From Spirosomataceae bacterium (GTDB lineage: Bacteria; Bacteroidota; Bacteroidia; Cytophagales; Spirosomataceae): a stretch of DNA of 39,908 nt. Both the position numbers and the translations under genes were made by a program. The stretch is taken from NCBI GenBank assembly GCA_022702045.1, contig JAKONH010000017.1:1-39908 (forward strand). Reading direction: 5' to 3'. Below, one piece after another: positions 1 through 8,014 of this stretch. Position 1 is the first letter of the stretch, and each line of letters begins with the position of its first letter. The notes below the pieces were generated by a model, which was not told the DNA's origin, searched no databases, and saw nothing but the letters and a program-made list of their open reading frames with translations.

Positions 1-1968
1 AGCAAGAAGCTGACGTTCAGTAATCAACTTTCGTTTTCGCGGGGTAACGAACGGGCTGTCGATCTCGGCGGGGTGTATCCCAGTCTGTATCGGGCGGCCC
101 CCATTGTACCAGCCGTTGTGGATGGGAAATACGGCAATCTGTCGGCGTTTGGTAACGTGGGTAATCCATTGCTGAGCCTCGATGCCCGCAATCAGCGCGT
201 TCTTAACAACCGGCTACAGGGCAATTTATCGCTGGATTATCGGCCCGTCGACTGGTTGAAGCTGCATTCAGCTTTCAATACCGATTTAATTTTTAACCGT
301 GATCAGACCTACCTGCGGGCGTTTCAGAACGATGCCAACACATTTGTTACGGCGGGCGGGAATCAGCGGCAGCAGAATAGTCAGCTTAGTTTGACCAGTG
401 GCCAGTCGATCCGGTACATCATCGACAATACGGCGACCATCGACCGGACGTTTGGTGAAAACAGTTTCACCTTCCTGCTGGGGTCGGTTACGGAGCGATT
501 CACGTCAAACTTCATTTCGGGGGCACGCATCAACGTTCCCAGCGACCCGAGCCTGTGGTACCTTGGCCTGGGCGATCCGAATCAGCAACTGTCCAACAAC
601 TCTGGGGGTGATCTGCAAACCCGGCAGTCGTTTGTGACGCGGGGCACGCTTAGCCTGAAAAACCGGTACCTGTTTAACGCGTCATTGCGGGCCGACGGCA
701 GCTCCAAGTTTCAGGAGCGGTGGGGCTACTTCCCGACGGCTGGCGTGGGCTGGGTCATTTCGGACGAAGCCTTCATGAAAAATCAGTCGCTGTTCAACTT
801 TCTGAAATTCCGGGGAAGCTGGGGGATTCTGGGTAACGACGCCATTGAAAGCAACGCCTACATCCTGACGGCGGGTGTCAATATTCCGTACTTCTACAAC
901 AACGGGCTGGTGTTGGGGACGGCTATTCAGGATATTAAAAATCAGCAGCTTAAGTGGGAGCGAACCCAGCAGGTCGATCTGGGGGTGGAATTTGCCTTCC
1001 TCAACAACCGGCTAACCGGCGAAATTGATTATTACAACAAAACCACCCGCGACGCGCTGGCCTTTCAGATCATCCCGGCCATCTTCGGCGATCCCGACAA
1101 TCAGTACCTGACGAACATCGCGTCGTTTCGTAACCGTGGGTTTGAGTTTGTGCTGAACTGGAAAGAAACGACGGGCAGCGGCTTGGGTTACAGCATTGGT
1201 GGTAACCTGACGGTTAACAAGAATCAGCTCGTCGGGCTGAATGGCGGGCAAGCGCTGCTCGCTGGTGGCGTCGGGCAGCAGGGCTTTACCACCCGCACCG
1301 ATAATGGGCAGCCGGTGGGTAGCTTCTACCTGCTGAAAGCCATCGGCATTTACCAGAATCAGAGCGAAATCGATGGGTCTCCCGTCTACGGTAACCGCGC
1401 CAGTGTGCAGCCCGGCGATCTGAAGTATGAAGACGTCAACGGTGATGGCGCCATCAATTCTGACGACCGGGTTTACGCTGGTTCGTACCAGCCCAAGCTG
1501 TATTATGGTATCAACCTGGCGTTGAACTTCAAAGGCTTCGACCTGGCTGCCGACGTGTATGGCAACGCGGGAAATCAGGTGTATAACGGGAAGAAAGCGT
1601 TTCGCTACGAGAACACCGATAATGTCGAAGCTGCCTACGTCAGTAACCGCTGGACGCCCACCAATGCGTCTACGACCGACCCGCGCCTGATCACATCGGC
1701 TACGCCCGCATCAACGTATTTTCTCGAATCCGGATCGTTTGTGCGGCTCAACAACCTGACGATTGGTTACACGATTCCAACCAGCCTGCGCGATCGCGCC
1801 AAGCTGCGTACGGCCCGAGTCTATATCACATCGCAGAATTTATTTACGGCCCAGAAATTTAGCGGCTTCAGCCCTGAACTACCCGGCGGTCCGCTCGATT
1901 CCGGTATCGAACTCAGTTCCTATCCCACTACTCGCACGTTTGCCGTTGGCCTGAACGTGGGCTTCTAA
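1..1968 (+). CDS. SusC-family TonB-linked outer membrane protein, C-terminal part
   Basis: The frame is open from base 1, so the gene enters from the left edge and about 655 C-terminal residues are present, roughly two thirds of the usual length of about 1000. The visible part is a TonB-dependent beta barrel: alternating aromatic and polar strands, a 'LKWERTQQVDLGVEFAFLNN' stretch typical of SusC/RagA proteins, and a D-x-N-G-D-G calcium-type loop (DVNGDGAINSDD). It ends in a strand finishing with Phe (GLNVGF), the usual outer membrane insertion signal. It lies 17 bases before a SusD gene, the standard SusCD pair that imports oligosaccharides across the outer membrane. The downstream GH144-like enzyme suggests a beta-1,2-glucan substrate. 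The plug and carboxypeptidase-like N-terminal domains are outside the window. Confidence 0.95.
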   Translation, partial: SKKLTFSNQLSFSRGNERAVDLGGVYPSLYRAAPIVPAVVDGKYGNLSAFGNVGNPLLSLDARNQRVLNNRLQGNLSLDYRPVDWLKLHSAFNTDLIFNRDQTYLRAFQNDANTFVTAGGNQRQQNSQLSLTSGQSIRYIIDNTATIDRTFGENSFTFLLGSVTERFTSNFISGARINVPSDPSLWYLGLGDPNQQLSNNSGGDLQTRQSFVTRGTLSLKNRYLFNASLRADGSSKFQERWGYFPTAGVGWVISDEAFMKNQSLFNFLKFRGSWGILGNDAIESNAYILTAGVNIPYFYNNGLVLGTAIQDIKNQQLKWERTQQVDLGVEFAFLNNRLTGEIDYYNKTTRDALAFQIIPAIFGDPDNQYLTNIASFRNRGFEFVLNWKETTGSGLGYSIGGNLTVNKNQLVGLNGGQALLAGGVGQQGFTTRTDNGQPVGSFYLLKAIGIYQNQSEIDGSPVYGNRASVQPGDLKYEDVNGDGAINSDDRVYAGSYQPKLYYGINLALNFKGFDLAADVYGNAGNQVYNGKKAFRYENTDNVEAAYVSNRWTPTNASTTDPRLITSATPASTYFLESGSFVRLNNLTIGYTIPTSLRDRAKLRTARVYITSQNLFTAQKFSGFSPELPGGPLDSGIELSSYPTTRTFAVGLNVGF

Positions 1969-1985
1969 CAACCGACTTTACGACC

Positions 1986-3503
1986 ATGACTTCCATACGA
2001 CAAATCACCCGGCTTTCGCTGCTGACACTAGTGCTGGGCACCGCGCTGACGGCCTGTAATGATTTCCTGACGACACCTCCACAAGGACAAATCGGTGTCG
2101 CAGCTGTGCAGAGCGATCCCGCAGCAGCCCAGAACCTAGTCACAGGTATTTACAACACCATGTGGGATGGTAGCATGCACGGCTTCGACTACGTGGGTAT
2201 GACCAACATCGCGTCCGACGATGCCGATAAGGGCAGTTCTGCTTCTGATGGGGCCAACTCCTTTGGTACGTTCGACAATCTGAGCCCGACGGCTGGGGTG
2301 GGCAATATCAACAACTTATGGGCCAGTCATTACCGGGCCATAGCCCGTGCCAATCAGGCCCTTGCGCTGATCCCGCAGAGTGCCGCCGACCAGACTACCC
2401 GTAATCAACTGGAGGGGGAGGGACGGTTTCTGCGGGCGTATTTTTATTTTAACCTGGTCCGGTTTTTCGGTGGGGTGCCGCTTATCGAGAGTATTCCGCC
2501 GGTCGAGGATATCAACAATGTGGCGCTGCAGGCGCGGGCTACTAAAGAGGCCGTTTATAACCGGATTATCGCTGACCTCCGATTTGCCGCGACCAACCTG
2601 CCCATAAAGGCGCAAACGACAACCGGTAAAGCGACAAAAGCCGCTGCGATGGCGATGCTGGCGAAGGTATACCTGTACCAGAAAAACTGGCAGCAGGCGT
2701 ACAACCTGACCGATTCAATCATCAAGAATCAGGTAGGAACGTACAGTCTGCTACCTACTTACGCCAACATCTGGCGGGAGGTTGGGGCCAACAGCAGCGA
2801 ATCGATCTTCGAAGTGCAGACGGGTATCAACTTATCCTGTGATGCGGCTATTTCGCTCTACGTTGTCTGTCAGGGCCCCCGCGCCGGTGGTAAACGCGGT
2901 TGGGCCGATCTGGGATTTGGTTTCGGGACGCCGTCGCAAAGCCTGGTGAACGAATACGAACCGAACGACCTGCGCCGGGCCGCTACCATTATATTCATCA
3001 ACCCCTCGCCCCAGGGAACTGTGCTGTGGGATGGCTATCGGGTACCCAGTCGTGATTCGGTGGAGAACGAGCGCTACAATTACAAAGCGTACCACAGTCG
3101 TACGGCGGAGCGCAATTGCGGCAACAACGATCAGTTGCCCAAAAATCTGCGCATCATGCGATTGGGCGAAGTGATGCTGATTCATGCCGAAGCGGCCTTC
3201 GCGCTGGGTAACGTAGCCGACGCGCTAACCGACATCAACCGGCTGCGTAGTCGGGCGGGCCTGGCGGCACAAACGACCATCGACCGGGATAAAATCTGGC
3301 ATGAGCGTCGTGTAGAACTGGCGATGGAGCACGATCGTTTTTTTGACCTTGTCCGGCAGGAAGACATACAGGCGGGTCGGGCGGTGCAGGCATTTGCCGC
3401 CCACGGGAAAACGTTCGTGAAAGGGAAAAACGAACTCTTCCCCATCCCACAAACGCAGATTCAGCTCAGCGGGGGCGCCTTGACGCAAAATCCGGGGTAT
3501 TGA
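1986..3503 (+). CDS. SusD/RagB-family glycan-binding lipoprotein
   Basis: A 505-residue surface lipoprotein that would cap the SusC transporter and bind the incoming glycan. The N-terminus has a hydrophobic signal and a lipobox ending LTAC with Cys at about residue 24. The N-terminal half carries the helical TPR-like SusD region (for example GEGRFLRAYFYFNLVRFFGG, then TKAAAMAMLAKVYLYQKNW). The C-terminal RagB region includes 'RIMRLGEVMLIHAEA' and 'WHERRVELAMEHDRFFDLVR', both diagnostic for the family, and ends with 'NELFPIPQTQI' and 'LTQNPGY'. It is co-directional and nearly contiguous with the SusC gene. A REPIN starts 8 bases after the stop codon, separating it from the enzyme gene. Confidence 0.96.
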   Translation: MTSIRQITRLSLLTLVLGTALTACNDFLTTPPQGQIGVAAVQSDPAAAQNLVTGIYNTMWDGSMHGFDYVGMTNIASDDADKGSSASDGANSFGTFDNLSPTAGVGNINNLWASHYRAIARANQALALIPQSAADQTTRNQLEGEGRFLRAYFYFNLVRFFGGVPLIESIPPVEDINNVALQARATKEAVYNRIIADLRFAATNLPIKAQTTTGKATKAAAMAMLAKVYLYQKNWQQAYNLTDSIIKNQVGTYSLLPTYANIWREVGANSSESIFEVQTGINLSCDAAISLYVVCQGPRAGGKRGWADLGFGFGTPSQSLVNEYEPNDLRRAATIIFINPSPQGTVLWDGYRVPSRDSVENERYNYKAYHSRTAERNCGNNDQLPKNLRIMRLGEVMLIHAEAAFALGNVADALTDINRLRSRAGLAAQTTIDRDKIWHERRVELAMEHDRFFDLVRQEDIQAGRAVQAFAAHGKTFVKGKNELFPIPQTQIQLSGGALTQNPGY

Positions 3504-3511
3504 TTTGTTAC

Positions 3512-3591
3512 CTAGAGACACAACCCTTTGCGTCTCAGCACGCGGATGGCTTTGCTGACGCGTGCTGAGACGCAAAGGGTTGTGTCTCTAC
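3512..3591. repeat. REPIN A: inverted pair of REP palindromes between susD and the glucanase gene
   Basis: A perfect 32-base inverted repeat (3513-3544 against 3559-3590) with a 14-base loop. Each arm is itself a small palindrome (GAGACRC...GYGTCTC). The right foot reads GTAG on the minus strand; the left foot is CTAG, one base off the consensus. The loop holds GGATGG and GCTGA, shared with the other copies. Related copies lie at 16358-16482, 18053-18178, 25921-26031 and 26591-26684. It may also weaken read-through from susCD into the enzyme gene. Confidence 0.9.
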
Positions 3592-3605
3592 AATTGAAAA
3601 CACGT

Positions 3606-5030
3606 ATGAAACAACTGCTAGCCATAACGATGCTGTGTGCCAGTCTGACGATTAGCCACGGCCAGACCCGAAAAGAGGCTGTTACGCCATCGCGTAACAG
3701 CTTTACATTATCGTCTTCCGACCAGGCCTTTCTCGATAGCCTGCAACGCGATACGTTCCGGTATTTCTGGAAAACGACCAACCCGGCCAATGGACTGGTG
3801 CCTGACCGGGCGCCGTCGAACTCATTTGCCAGTATTGCCGCTGTGGGCTTTGGCCTGACGTCGTATCTGGTAGGTGTCGAGCGGGGCTATGTCACACGGG
3901 CGCAGGCGGCCGAACGAACGCTTAACACGCTCCGCTTTTTCGCCAATGCTCCGCAGTCTGATAAGGCAACGGGCGTAGCGGGGTACAAGGGATTTTTCTA
4001 TCACTTTCTGGATATGAAAACCGGTGAACGCTTCAAAACCGTCGAACTGTCGACGATCGATACAGCGCTGCTGCTGGGGGGGATTCTGAGTGCGCAAAGC
4101 TATTTTGATCAGAATAGCGCAACGGAAGCTGAGATACGCCAACTGGCCGATCAGATTTACGAGCAGGTCGACTGGACGTGGATTCAGCCTAACAAGCCGT
4201 TCGTGTCGATGGGCTGGCACCCGGAGTCGGGCTTTATCAAGAGCAACTGGACGGGCTATAACGAAGCGATGCTACTGTATGTACTGGCGCTGGGTTCTCC
4301 CACACACGCCATCGGTACGGACGTGTGGCCCGCCTGGACGAAGTCGTATCCGTGGGCTACGTTTTACGAGCAGACGCACGTGAATTTCGACCCCCTGTTT
4401 GGCCATCAGTATTCGCACGTCTGGATCGACTTCCGGGGAATCAAAGACGAGTACATACGCGGGAAGGGGATCGATTACTTCGAAAACTCACGCAGGGCTA
4501 CCTACGCGAACCGGGCGTACTGTATGGCTAACCCGGCGAAATGGCAGGACTATGGCCCGACAATCTGGGGTCTGACCGCCTGTGATGGCCCGAGTGATAC
4601 GTTGGTTAATGGACGCGCTGGCGAGACCCGCCAATTTTTCTCGTACCGCGCGCGTGGTGCCGCCAGTACGCAGATTGTCGACGACGGTACAATTGCTCCG
4701 ACGGCGGCTGGCGGATCGATGGCGTTTGCGCCGGAAATCTGCGTGCCTGCCCTGCGGGCCATGAAAACGAAATACGGCGCGAAACTCTATGGTGAATACG
4801 GCTTCCGCGATGCGTTTAACCTGACATACCGTTACCCGGCCCGCGTTGCCAACGGCTCGACGGCCACTGGATGGTTTGATGTCGACTATCTCGGTATCGA
4901 TCAGGGGCCGATACTGCTGATGGCCGAAAATCTGCGATCGGGTTTTGTCTGGAAACTGATGCAGAGGAATCTGCATATCCGGCGGGGGCTAGTTAAAGCG
5001 GGCTTCACGGGCGGGTGGCTGACCCAATAA
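3606..5030 (+). CDS. Secreted glucoamylase-family hydrolase, GH144-like endo-beta-1,2-glucanase
   Basis: The start was set at 3606, giving 474 residues with a clean signal peptide (MKQLLAITMLCASLTISHG, then Q). The longer reading from 3528 would begin inside the REPIN. The protein matches the glycoamylase-like (PF10091) family that includes GH144 endo-beta-1,2-glucanases of Bacteroidota. Visible landmarks are DTFRYFW near the start, 'ELSTIDTALLLGGIL', 'GYNEAMLLYVLALGSP', 'GHQYSHVWIDFRGI', 'YGPTIWGLTACDGP' and 'DQGPILLMAENLRSG', typical of an (alpha/alpha)6 barrel with acidic catalytic residues. Total length fits the family. Following SusC/SusD, it would cut beta-1,2-glucan at the surface or in the periplasm. 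Family assignment is firm; exact linkage specificity is inferred. Confidence 0.88.
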   Translation: MKQLLAITMLCASLTISHGQTRKEAVTPSRNSFTLSSSDQAFLDSLQRDTFRYFWKTTNPANGLVPDRAPSNSFASIAAVGFGLTSYLVGVERGYVTRAQAAERTLNTLRFFANAPQSDKATGVAGYKGFFYHFLDMKTGERFKTVELSTIDTALLLGGILSAQSYFDQNSATEAEIRQLADQIYEQVDWTWIQPNKPFVSMGWHPESGFIKSNWTGYNEAMLLYVLALGSPTHAIGTDVWPAWTKSYPWATFYEQTHVNFDPLFGHQYSHVWIDFRGIKDEYIRGKGIDYFENSRRATYANRAYCMANPAKWQDYGPTIWGLTACDGPSDTLVNGRAGETRQFFSYRARGAASTQIVDDGTIAPTAAGGSMAFAPEICVPALRAMKTKYGAKLYGEYGFRDAFNLTYRYPARVANGSTATGWFDVDYLGIDQGPILLMAENLRSGFVWKLMQRNLHIRRGLVKAGFTGGWLTQ

Positions 5031-5046
5031 ACTAACTTGTCAATCG

Positions 5047-5090
5047 AAATCGCCCGCCGACTGGTTTTTGTATCAGTCGGCGGGCGATTT
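5047..5090 (+). terminator. Strong hairpin terminator after the glucanase gene
   Basis: A perfect 17-base stem (5047-5063 paired with 5074-5090) encloses a 10-base T-rich loop. It begins 16 bases after the glucanase stop codon. The A-rich left and T-rich right ends of the stem mean it could work in both directions. It closes the utilisation locus. Confidence 0.85.
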
Positions 5091-5235
5091 GCGTTTACAT
5101 GCTGACAAGCTAACGCCGATTGGTACGCCTTATGCCACTGCTGAGTAGGGGAACTTCGGCGCATGCTGACCGAATAACGTTACTTTACGCCCCCGATTTT
5201 GTTACTTTGACGATCGAATACAATCAACTCCATTC

Positions 5236-6099
5236 ATGCGCTTTCTTTTTTTTGGACTTGTCTTATCGACATTGGTAGCCTGCAAACTCGACATTCCGAG
5301 TGTCGATCTGGCTCAGTTTGCCGATCCAACCGCAATACCCATTACTCCCGGTCGTATTGATGAAGCGTCCGGAATCGCGGATAGTCGCAGCATGCCCGGC
5401 AATCTGTGGGTAGAACAGGACGGTGGTAACCCGGCTAATATGACGTTGCTGGGCTACGACGGAACGATCAGAGGAACAGTAGCCATCAACGCACCCAACC
5501 GCGACTGGGAAGAGATGGCCATCGGACCTGGCCCTACAGCGGGTGTCAATTACGTTTACATGGGTGATATCGGCGATAATAACGGCAACACACCCGTTCT
5601 GCAGATATACCGTTTCCCTGAACCGACTGCCGTTAGCACAACCACTACGCAAATTGAGCGGATTAACTTCCGCTATCCCGACGGGCCGCGCGATGCTGAA
5701 GCCATGTTTGTTGATCCGGTCACGAAAGATATTTACATCATCTCCAAGCGGGAACCCAACGTACATCTGTATCGACTGCCTTATCCGCAGAATATCAACG
5801 AAGTAACGGTTGCCGAGCTGCTTGGTACCATGAATATGACCTTCGTAACGGGAGCTGCCATCTCGCCTGACGGTAGTGAACTGTTGGTACGTACGTATAC
5901 CGATGTGCGCTACTGGAAGCGTGATAGTGGGCAGTCGATTGCCGATGCGCTACAACGGGGTAACAGCCGTACGTTGCCGTATCGGGTTGAACCACAGGGC
6001 GAAGCCGTTTGCTTCAATCGCGATGCGTCGGGCTATTTTACGCTCAGCGAACGCGCCAATGCCTCGTCGGTGAATTTGTATTACTACGCCCGGAAATAA
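5236..6099 (+). CDS. Lipoprotein with beta-propeller-like repeats, function unknown
   Basis: A 287-residue protein with a signal ending LVAC (Cys at about residue 16), so probably a lipoprotein. The body looks like an irregular beta propeller: 'EASGIADS', 'NLWVEQDGG', 'LLGYDGTIRGTVAI', 'DWEEMAIG', 'YMGDIGDNN', 'IYRFPEP', 'DIYIISKREPNVHLYRLPYP', 'AAISPDGSELLVRTY', 'EAVCFNRDASGYFTLSE'. These blocks recur in Bacteroidota proteins annotated only by homology. No catalytic motif is recognised. It stands alone between a terminator and a repeat-containing gap, so it is probably monocistronic. Confidence 0.8.
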   Translation: MRFLFFGLVLSTLVACKLDIPSVDLAQFADPTAIPITPGRIDEASGIADSRSMPGNLWVEQDGGNPANMTLLGYDGTIRGTVAINAPNRDWEEMAIGPGPTAGVNYVYMGDIGDNNGNTPVLQIYRFPEPTAVSTTTTQIERINFRYPDGPRDAEAMFVDPVTKDIYIISKREPNVHLYRLPYPQNINEVTVAELLGTMNMTFVTGAAISPDGSELLVRTYTDVRYWKRDSGQSIADALQRGNSRTLPYRVEPQGEAVCFNRDASGYFTLSERANASSVNLYYYARK

Positions 6100-6109
6100 A
6101 GGCCCGGCT

Positions 6110-6212
6110 TTCGGTATACGGTTTACAGTGACCACCATGGCACGGTCCGTTGGTAAAAAGAGTACCGGCTAATCCACCGTATACTATAAACCGAAAACCG
6201 AGTACCGTAACC
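6110..6212. repeat. Degenerate inverted repeat between the lipoprotein and antiporter genes
   Basis: The 117-base gap is made largely of shuffled inverted motifs. CGGTTTACAGT on the left faces ACTATAAACCG on the right with one mismatch, and GTATACGG / CCGTATAC also pair, but in swapped order. It resembles an eroded intergenic palindrome of a family different from the GTAGAGAC REPs. It ends just before the antiporter start. Confidence 0.4.
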
Positions 6213-6216
6213 GTAC

Positions 6217-7395
6217 ATGGATTCCTCTACCCTCATTATTGTATTGAGTTTGTCGGTACTGATCTCGTACGGTTTCGACCTGTTCAGCAGCCGTTTCCAG
6301 ATTCCGTCCGTACTGCTGCTGTTGCTACTAGGCGTGCTGGCTCGACAGGTAACGACCTACATTGGCGTAACGGTCCCCTACGTCGACACGATTTTGCCGA
6401 CATTGGGGACGCTGGGGCTGATCCTGATCGTGCTGGAGGGCGCGCTTGATCTAGAACTGGAGGCTGACAAACTTGAGATAGTACGCCGAACCCTGCTAGC
6501 GTCGCTGCTGTCAGTGGCAGGCGCGACGGTGCTGATTGCGGGTATGTTTTACCTGTTGCTCAACGATTCGTTTTTTCATTGCCTGATCACCGCCCTGCCG
6601 TTTTCAATTCTGAGCAGCTCGGTGGTCGTGTCGACAACGATGAACCTGACCGGGAATCAGCGGGAGTTCATGGTCTATGAGTCGGCATTTGCCGCTACGC
6701 TGGGCGTATTGGCCTATAACTTCTTGGTGCTGAGTCAGGAGTCGGTGCTAGGGGCTATCTGGTCGTTTCTGCGCGACACGCTGATTATGGCACTCCTGTC
6801 GCTAATTTGCTGCTTTCTATTGCTGTACCTGATTGGGCGAATCAACCACCGGATCAAGTTCCTACCCATTATTTCGGTCCTGTTCCTGGTCTATGCCATC
6901 GCCGAAATGAATCAGCTATCGTCGCTGCTACTGATCTTGGTGTTCGGGCTGTTTCTGAACAATACCGAGCTGTTCATTCGGGGGCGGCTTAGCCTGATTC
7001 TGAAAAACGACTTATTCGAAAAAGAACTTGATCAATTGAAAAATTTGGCGGCTGAAGGGTCGTTCGTTGTCCGTACGTTCTTTTTTCTGATTTTCGGCTA
7101 TGCTGCCGTACCTGCCCAGCTGATCGATATCGACGCGACGATTGTCAGCGTGCTGATCATGCTGGTCGTCATCGGCTGGCGGTGGGTAACCCTGCGGTTG
7201 ACCTATCGGGGTTTTTCGAACCCGATGCTCTGGATTGCCCCGCGTGGCCTGATCACCATTCTGCTGTATCTCAATATTCCTCCCAGCCTGCGCCTGCTCG
7301 GCTTCCGCGAAGGTATCCCGATGCTGGTCATCGTGCTCTCATCGCTGATTATGACCATCGGACTACTGGGGTATAAAGGGAAGAGTAGTTCGTAG
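6217..7395 (+). CDS. Cation:proton antiporter (CPA family)
   Basis: A 392-residue integral membrane protein with about ten to twelve hydrophobic helices from end to end and no signal peptide. The N-terminal helices read as a sodium/hydrogen exchanger domain: 'FQIPSVLLLLLLGVLAR', 'LGTLGLILIVLEGALDLEL', and the central 'SILSSSVVVSTTMNL' with 'ESAFAATLGVLAYNF', where CPA antiporters carry ion-binding residues. The last third has 'WIAPRGLITILLYLNIP'. No TrkA-N or cytoplasmic regulatory domain is present. It would exchange Na+ or K+ for protons. Its TAG stop lies in a GTAG-footed repeat at 7392. The second antiporter at 8015 is of a different family. Confidence 0.88.
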   Translation: MDSSTLIIVLSLSVLISYGFDLFSSRFQIPSVLLLLLLGVLARQVTTYIGVTVPYVDTILPTLGTLGLILIVLEGALDLELEADKLEIVRRTLLASLLSVAGATVLIAGMFYLLLNDSFFHCLITALPFSILSSSVVVSTTMNLTGNQREFMVYESAFAATLGVLAYNFLVLSQESVLGAIWSFLRDTLIMALLSLICCFLLLYLIGRINHRIKFLPIISVLFLVYAIAEMNQLSSLLLILVFGLFLNNTELFIRGRLSLILKNDLFEKELDQLKNLAAEGSFVVRTFFFLIFGYAAVPAQLIDIDATIVSVLIMLVVIGWRWVTLRLTYRGFSNPMLWIAPRGLITILLYLNIPPSLRLLGFREGIPMLVIVLSSLIMTIGLLGYKGKSSS

Positions 7396-7420
7396 TTTGT
7401 GGTTGGTAATTTGTCGTTAG
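7392..7420 (+). repeat. GTAGTTTGTGGTT-type repeat overlapping the antiporter stop codon
   Basis: The antiporter stop TAG (7393-7395) is part of GTAGTTTGTGGTTGG, the same motif family found in both arms of the inverted repeat at 7904-7994. The remaining bases up to 7574 (about 150) show no gene or clear structure. Confidence 0.5.
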
Positions 7421-7574
7421 CTGGCGCATGTGTGCAGCCTGGACCGGTCCGCGCCACGTTGGCCGCTCCACGTCCGGGTGGGCGCGGAGCAGCCAACAAA
7501 GCTGCCGCCTGCAAAAGTTGCCCTGACGGGCATCCGGACCTGGAGGTACGGGCTACTTGGTTACAGCCACAACC

Positions 7575-7898
7575 TTAAATATAAGCCCAAAACCTCCACC
7601 AGCGCCGGTTGTGGAGGTAGGTGAGGTTCGTTTCGTTGGCAAAGGCTTCGCGTTCGAAGCTGATATTTCGATACGCTTCGTAATGGTCGCGGTACTGAAT
7701 CCGGCGGATCAGGTACTCGGTCAGGTACCACAGATAGAAGGGTAGTACGCCCAGTTCGGCCTGCTGGCGCAGGTGAATCCGTTCGTGGTTAACCAGAATC
7801 GGACCGGGATTAGGCTGACGCACCAGTATAAATGGAAACAACGCCATGCCATCGGGGCCAAGTCGGGATATACGAACGATAAAGCGGGAGCGGGCCAT
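7575..7898 (-). CDS. Small HExxH-type putative zinc metallopeptidase
   Basis: A 107-residue protein whose centre reads 'ILVNHERIHLRQQAELG', containing H-E-R-I-H, an HExxH zinc motif. A later 'SFEREAFANE' offers Glu residues as a possible third ligand. A hydrophobic stretch (GVLPFYLWYLTEYLI) between them could be a membrane-associated helix. The pattern suggests a minimal membrane-associated metallopeptidase, but substrate and even activity are unproven. The ATG at 7898 faces the nhaD start across a repeat-filled 116-base gap, so the two genes are divergent. Confidence 0.72.
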   Translation of the reverse strand: MARSRFIVRISRLGPDGMALFPFILVRQPNPGPILVNHERIHLRQQAELGVLPFYLWYLTEYLIRRIQYRDHYEAYRNISFEREAFANETNLTYLHNRRWWRFWAYI

Positions 7899-7903
7899 GT
7901 ACG

Positions 7904-7994
7904 AGTTTGTAGTTCGTGGTTTGTTGTTAAGCTGTTGTCAGCACTAATCGAACAGCAGGCAACCACAAATCGTAAACAACGAACTACAAACTAC
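7904..7994. repeat. Inverted repeat of the GTAGTTTGTAGTTCGT family in a divergent promoter gap
   Basis: The left arm (AGTTTGTAGTTCGT from 7904) faces a right arm whose reverse complement begins GTAGTTTGTAGTTCGT (7961-7994). A 6-base GCTGTT / AACAGC pair is nested inside. The right foot is GTAG, as in the GTAGAGAC REPs. It fills most of the gap between the small metallopeptidase and nhaD, so it may affect both promoters. Confidence 0.7.
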
Positions 7995-8014
7995 CTGTTC
8001 CCGGTTCGTTATAC

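Noticed and set aside
3528-3605. N-terminal extension of the glucanase from 3528
   Set aside because: It would be translated from the REPIN and would hide a clean signal peptide that starts at 3606.
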